From the NCBI GenBank assembly GCA_036365455.1, contig JAWQUS010000025.1, positions 22,170,001 through 22,234,000 of the forward strand: DNA of 64,000 nucleotides, in the 5' to 3' direction. Made by a program: the position numbers and the translations under genes. The DNA comes from Macrosoma leucophasiata. Lineage: Eukaryota > Arthropoda > Insecta > Lepidoptera > Hedylidae. A model generated the notes under the pieces. The model was not told where the DNA came from and made no database searches. It saw nothing but the letters and a program-made list of their open reading frames with translations. Positions 61,188 to 64,000 of the stretch are shown piece after piece (the first letter of the stretch is position 1; the number at the start of each line of letters is the position of its first letter).

Positions 61188-61325
61188 CGGGACAAATATT
61201 TGTATGGCCTACAGATATTTCTTTCTGATCTGGGTGTTTGTATATGTGTTGTGTGTGCACAACGGCACCCATGGCACAAGTTTGTACCTAGTGTGAGACT
61301 GTGAGTGTAAGCGTATTTTATTTTA
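61188..61325 (+). repeat. SINE-D 3' part
   Basis: 'aaatatttgtatggcctaca' through 'cacaacggcacccatggcac' to 'gactgtgagtgtaagcg' and an AT-rich end; the tRNA head is missing. Confidence 0.7.
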
Positions 61326-61535
61326 TTTTTAGTTTAGTTGGTCTCCGGCTGTCCTTCTTCTAGTTCAATAACGATTCAAGTTAGTTAAATTGTATAGTCC
61401 GCTGGCCGCAAACAATCCGAAGTAATCCGAAGCTCCAACGAGCAGTAACAATTGAAATTTTATTGAAAGATTGGAAATATTATTTATGTACTTACCTATG
61501 TATGTATTTTCACGCCAAGTCCCTTACGAGTTTCA

Positions 61536-61823
61536 ACTAGTGGTAGAGCTCCAATGACGGAGCTCGCGGGTGTAGGCACCACCGCATTACCTAATATACT
61601 TGCCGCCGCCTAAATGGTAATGTTCAGCACTATCGTGTTCCGGTCAGGTGGTAATGTACGGCCCTGTAATTACCGGCACAACATCTTAGGCCTCAGGAGT
61701 GGTAACGCATCTTGAATTTTGAACTTGGTCTTTGTGGGGGTGTCCATAGGCTGCAGTCATCACTTTACACCAATGTGAACTGCATGCTTGTTTGCCACTT
61801 CCATTACATAAAAAAAAAAAAAA
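61536..61823 (+). mobile_element. SINE-A, near full-length
   Basis: 'actagtggtagagctccaat' to a 14-base A-run. Small indels ('cttgccgccgcc') only. Confidence 0.9.
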
Positions 61824-61964
61824 GTAGGCGAAGAGTGTGGAGTGCCAATGATAACAAGTAGACTGGAAAAAGTAGTACCTACTAGATGGTAGAAAAGCCG
61901 ATTTTGCCTCTCTATCGCTCTAGCGCTTTTACTTGCACATTCTGCTCGGGCGGAACATGATATT

Positions 61965-62165
61965 TTTCAATTAAAACAATATTTGCATTGCTCTGTCGTA
62001 TTCTTTAGGCTGAAGGGTCCGTTGCGCTTGCCGAGTGCAAAAAAAAAACAAAAAGAGCGCATCGGTCGAGTCGACCCATGGACCACATAACACGAGCCGC
62101 ACCGAATCTGATGATGTCATCCGCATTCGTCTAGGATTTTTGAAATGGGTGAAACTTGCTAAAAT
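61965..62165 (+). repeat. Left arm of a 1.6-kb inverted repeat
   Basis: From 'caattaaaacaatatttgca' through 'gctctgtcgtattctttagg', 'gtcgagtcgacccatggacc' and 'gatgatgtcatccgcattcg' to 'ttgaaatgggtgaaacttgc'. The reverse complement of each block, in mirrored order, is at 63367-63592. Confidence 0.75.
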
Positions 62166-62249
62166 ATTTTATACCTCTCTATTGCTTGTGCCGTGTTCTG
62201 CACACTGGTCTCAGGCGGAACGTGACACTTTCTCGTGCGTGCAGCAGGC

Positions 62250-62314
62250 GTTCGACGATTTATCAGACGTTACATCGTCTTTTTGACGATGTAACGTCGA
62301 ATACATCGTCGAAC
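62250..62314. repeat. Strong two-segment hairpin
   Basis: Inner arms 62266-62279 and 62285-62298 (14 bp, exact, loop TTTTT) and outer arms 62250-62259 and 62305-62314 (10 bp, exact). Predicted stem about 24 bp with a small internal loop. Overlaps two incidental frames. Confidence 0.75.
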
Positions 62315-62697
62315 TACGTACGTACGTCGCATTACGTTTTACGCCGCAAATTCTTTTAACCAAGTTTTAAACATATCAAACCGGCTCTCAAAGATTAATA
62401 AAATCTACATACATCATCAGCAATATTTTTAAGACTTTGCCAAGAGATAAAAATAACATTACAATCAATATAGCTACACGATAGTTAAACTTGATCCTAA
62501 TTAATAATTGAGCCTCACCAATTGCTTTGTATTCCCCATAAATCATGTAGCGAGTAGATTATTACCTATTTGAATTATTACGAGTTAATTAATACGTAAT
62601 AACAACCCTTGTGTTTAGACAGCTATAACAACACTTGTAGTGTGTTGTTATGACTGTAGCACAGTATTAGTAGGTAATTAACATATTCGTTTTCTTT

Positions 62698-62959
62698 CAT
62701 AGAGCAACACGGGCCACCGGTCGCGGCGGACTGGAGGGGAGTAGCCATAGCGATTATTACCGATGCAAAACAGCCTGTCATTTTTTGCGGGGGGAAATGC
62801 GACACACACGGACAATACAAAAATCGTCTATTACTACGAAACTCACACCTTGACTTTAACAAAATACAGAAACAATTTCACGCACACATTTAAACATCTA
62901 GGCGACATGTATCGGCCCATTTCGGCTTGTACTTTGACAGAGGGGAAAGCCTGCATATG
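62698..62959. mobile_element. H1 hAT-type MITE with short right end and exact duplication
   Basis: CATAGAGCAACACGGGCCAC at the left. The right end stops at 'gaaagcctgcatatg', where other copies continue for another 50 bp of inverted repeat. Nevertheless 'ttttcttt' flanks both sides exactly (62690-62697 and 62960-62967). Confidence 0.75.
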
Positions 62960-63042
62960 TTTTCTTTAGACTGTGCTACAAGACTTTATTATAAAGCTTA
63001 GGTAGTATATCCGTAGGTTTGACCATCGACGGTTCTCATAAT

Positions 63043-63196
63043 ATGGCCTCGTAATAACTATCACAGAGACATGATAACTTAGGTCTCAGGGGTGGCAACA
63101 CAACTGCATTTTGGCCTCTGGTTTTTGATGATGGCAGCAGTCTTTACTTAACATCAATGTGAGCGACATGCTTGTTTGCCACCTTAAAAGCAAAAA
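63043..63196 (+). mobile_element. SINE-A 3' half, diverged
   Basis: 'atggcctcgtaataactatc' to 'cttgtttgccaccttaaaag' with an A-rich end. Confidence 0.7.
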
Positions 63197-63366
63197 AATA
63201 ATAGTAGTAATCCGAATCTAGATCGATCTATATCTATATCACTTATATGTTTACCGAATGAAAGATTTTATTACCAAATTTGAAATTTCATACATAAACA
63301 AAAACGTCTTGCTTGTATTGTCTATCAAAATTCATAGCTATCAATAAATAAAAAATATACTCTTTG

Positions 63367-63592
63367 TAGCAAGTTTCACCCATTTCAGAAATCCTAGGCG
63401 AATGCGGATGATGTCATCAGATTCGGGCATATTCTCTTTCATGCGGTCGACTCATCAATGGTCCATGGGTCGACTCGGTCGATGCGCTCTATTTGTATTT
63501 TTTGCACTCGGCGAACGCAGAAAGTGCTCCAGACTAAAGAATACGACAGTGCTCTGTCGTATTCTTAAGCAAATTATTGTTTTAATTGAATT
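63367..63592 (-). repeat. Right arm of the 1.6-kb inverted repeat
   Basis: Reverse complement of 61965-62165 with several differences, including a local duplication of 'gaatacgacagtgctctgtc/gtattctt' (a small palindrome at 63539-63567). Open frame 63402-63677 crosses it by chance. Confidence 0.75.
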
Positions 63593-63605
63593 AGTACATA
63601 ATTAC

Positions 63606-63815
63606 TTACATAGAGGAGCTGTAGTACAATCACAATCATCAAAAATTAATGACAATTCACACGTAAACGATTTCTGACAACAGTCACACAGGCGTAAAAG
63701 AAATAGAAACGATTTCGTCGGTGCAATCGATTCTTTCGGCGCATTCAGATTCTTTCGGTGCGAGTTCTCCTTGACTTCGACGCGTTCGACATGTTCGGCG
63801 CGAATTCATGTATGT
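63606..63815 (-). other. Degenerate minisatellite with an open frame, zinc-finger-like
   Basis: Plus strand 63702-63806 repeats the word 'attctttcggtgc/cgcattc' in about five imperfect 20-bp units. On the minus strand a stop-free frame of about 70 codons without ATG reads through it and includes 'LCDCCQKSFTCELSLI', which matches the C-x2-C-x3-F-x5-L start of a C2H2 zinc finger but lacks the histidines. It may be a decayed zinc-finger exon or chance. Confidence 0.25.
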
Positions 63816-64000
63816 TCACCTTTAATGTGAATTTTTATGAAAGTATAATCCCTCCAAGTGCGTTAAGCATTTCAATTAATTTGGGATAAAAGCAAACATC
63901 AACATAATGTGAATTGTTCCTGAGCGTGCATTAATGACAGCACACCTGATTGAGCGAGGCAACGCTGATAGCCGTAAAATGGTCCTATCACCATCCAAAT

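Overview
The window looks like a repeat-saturated stretch of an insect chromosome, most likely a moth or butterfly (Lepidoptera). This is inferred from the AT-rich sequence, Lep1/Helitron-type fragments ending in the CTAGT motif, several short retroposon families with tRNA or 5S rRNA heads, mariner, hAT-type and piggyBac-type remnants, and a BEL/Pao LTR retrotransposon. I found no convincing intact host protein-coding gene. The only long open frame (48678-52982, minus, 1434 codons) belongs to the BEL/Pao element. Two weak candidates for host first exons are noted at 18358-18480 (minus) and 46885-46952 (plus).

Layout. 0-9 kb: SINEs, a direct duplication (1640-2100 / 3040-3480), and MITEs, including a TTAA-flanked one that carries a SINE. 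9-25 kb: hAT-type MITEs interrupted by SINEs, a broken mariner, a 219-bp tandem array made from the main SINE, fold-back elements and a three-level nested insertion at 22.0-22.8 kb. 26.0-28.7 kb: a decayed LINE on the minus strand. 28.8-29.5 and 38.8-39.6 kb: arrays of a 307-bp tRNA-Tyr-like unit with an inverted leading piece, each flanked by a target-site duplication; a monomer lies at 45.8 kb. 33.8-36.1 kb: a large inverted duplication with insertions in one arm. 41.0-43.8 kb: 3' ends of two other LINEs, one inside a SINE. 48.2-54.8 kb: the BEL/Pao element inside a SINE. 55-64 kb: more MITEs, a mariner with a lost catalytic residue, a full-length 5S-derived SINE and another large inverted repeat.

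The main repeat is called SINE-A here. It is about 290 bp, starts near TGGTGGTAGAGCTCC and ends CTTGTTTGCCAC...CATAAAA. There are about 30 copies on both strands, and they serve as landing sites for many later elements, so insertion order can be read directly.

Most notable objects: (1) the BEL/Pao element has two 406-bp LTRs that look identical by eye, a 5-bp target duplication, a tRNA-Phe primer site and an uninterrupted Gag-protease-integrase frame, yet its reverse-transcriptase core is missing in frame. It looks like a recently moved copy that cannot reverse-transcribe itself. (2) The 307-bp tRNA-Tyr-like family occurs as inverted plus tandem arrays with 12-14 bp target duplications. No database search was possible; family names come from motifs and memory of these families.
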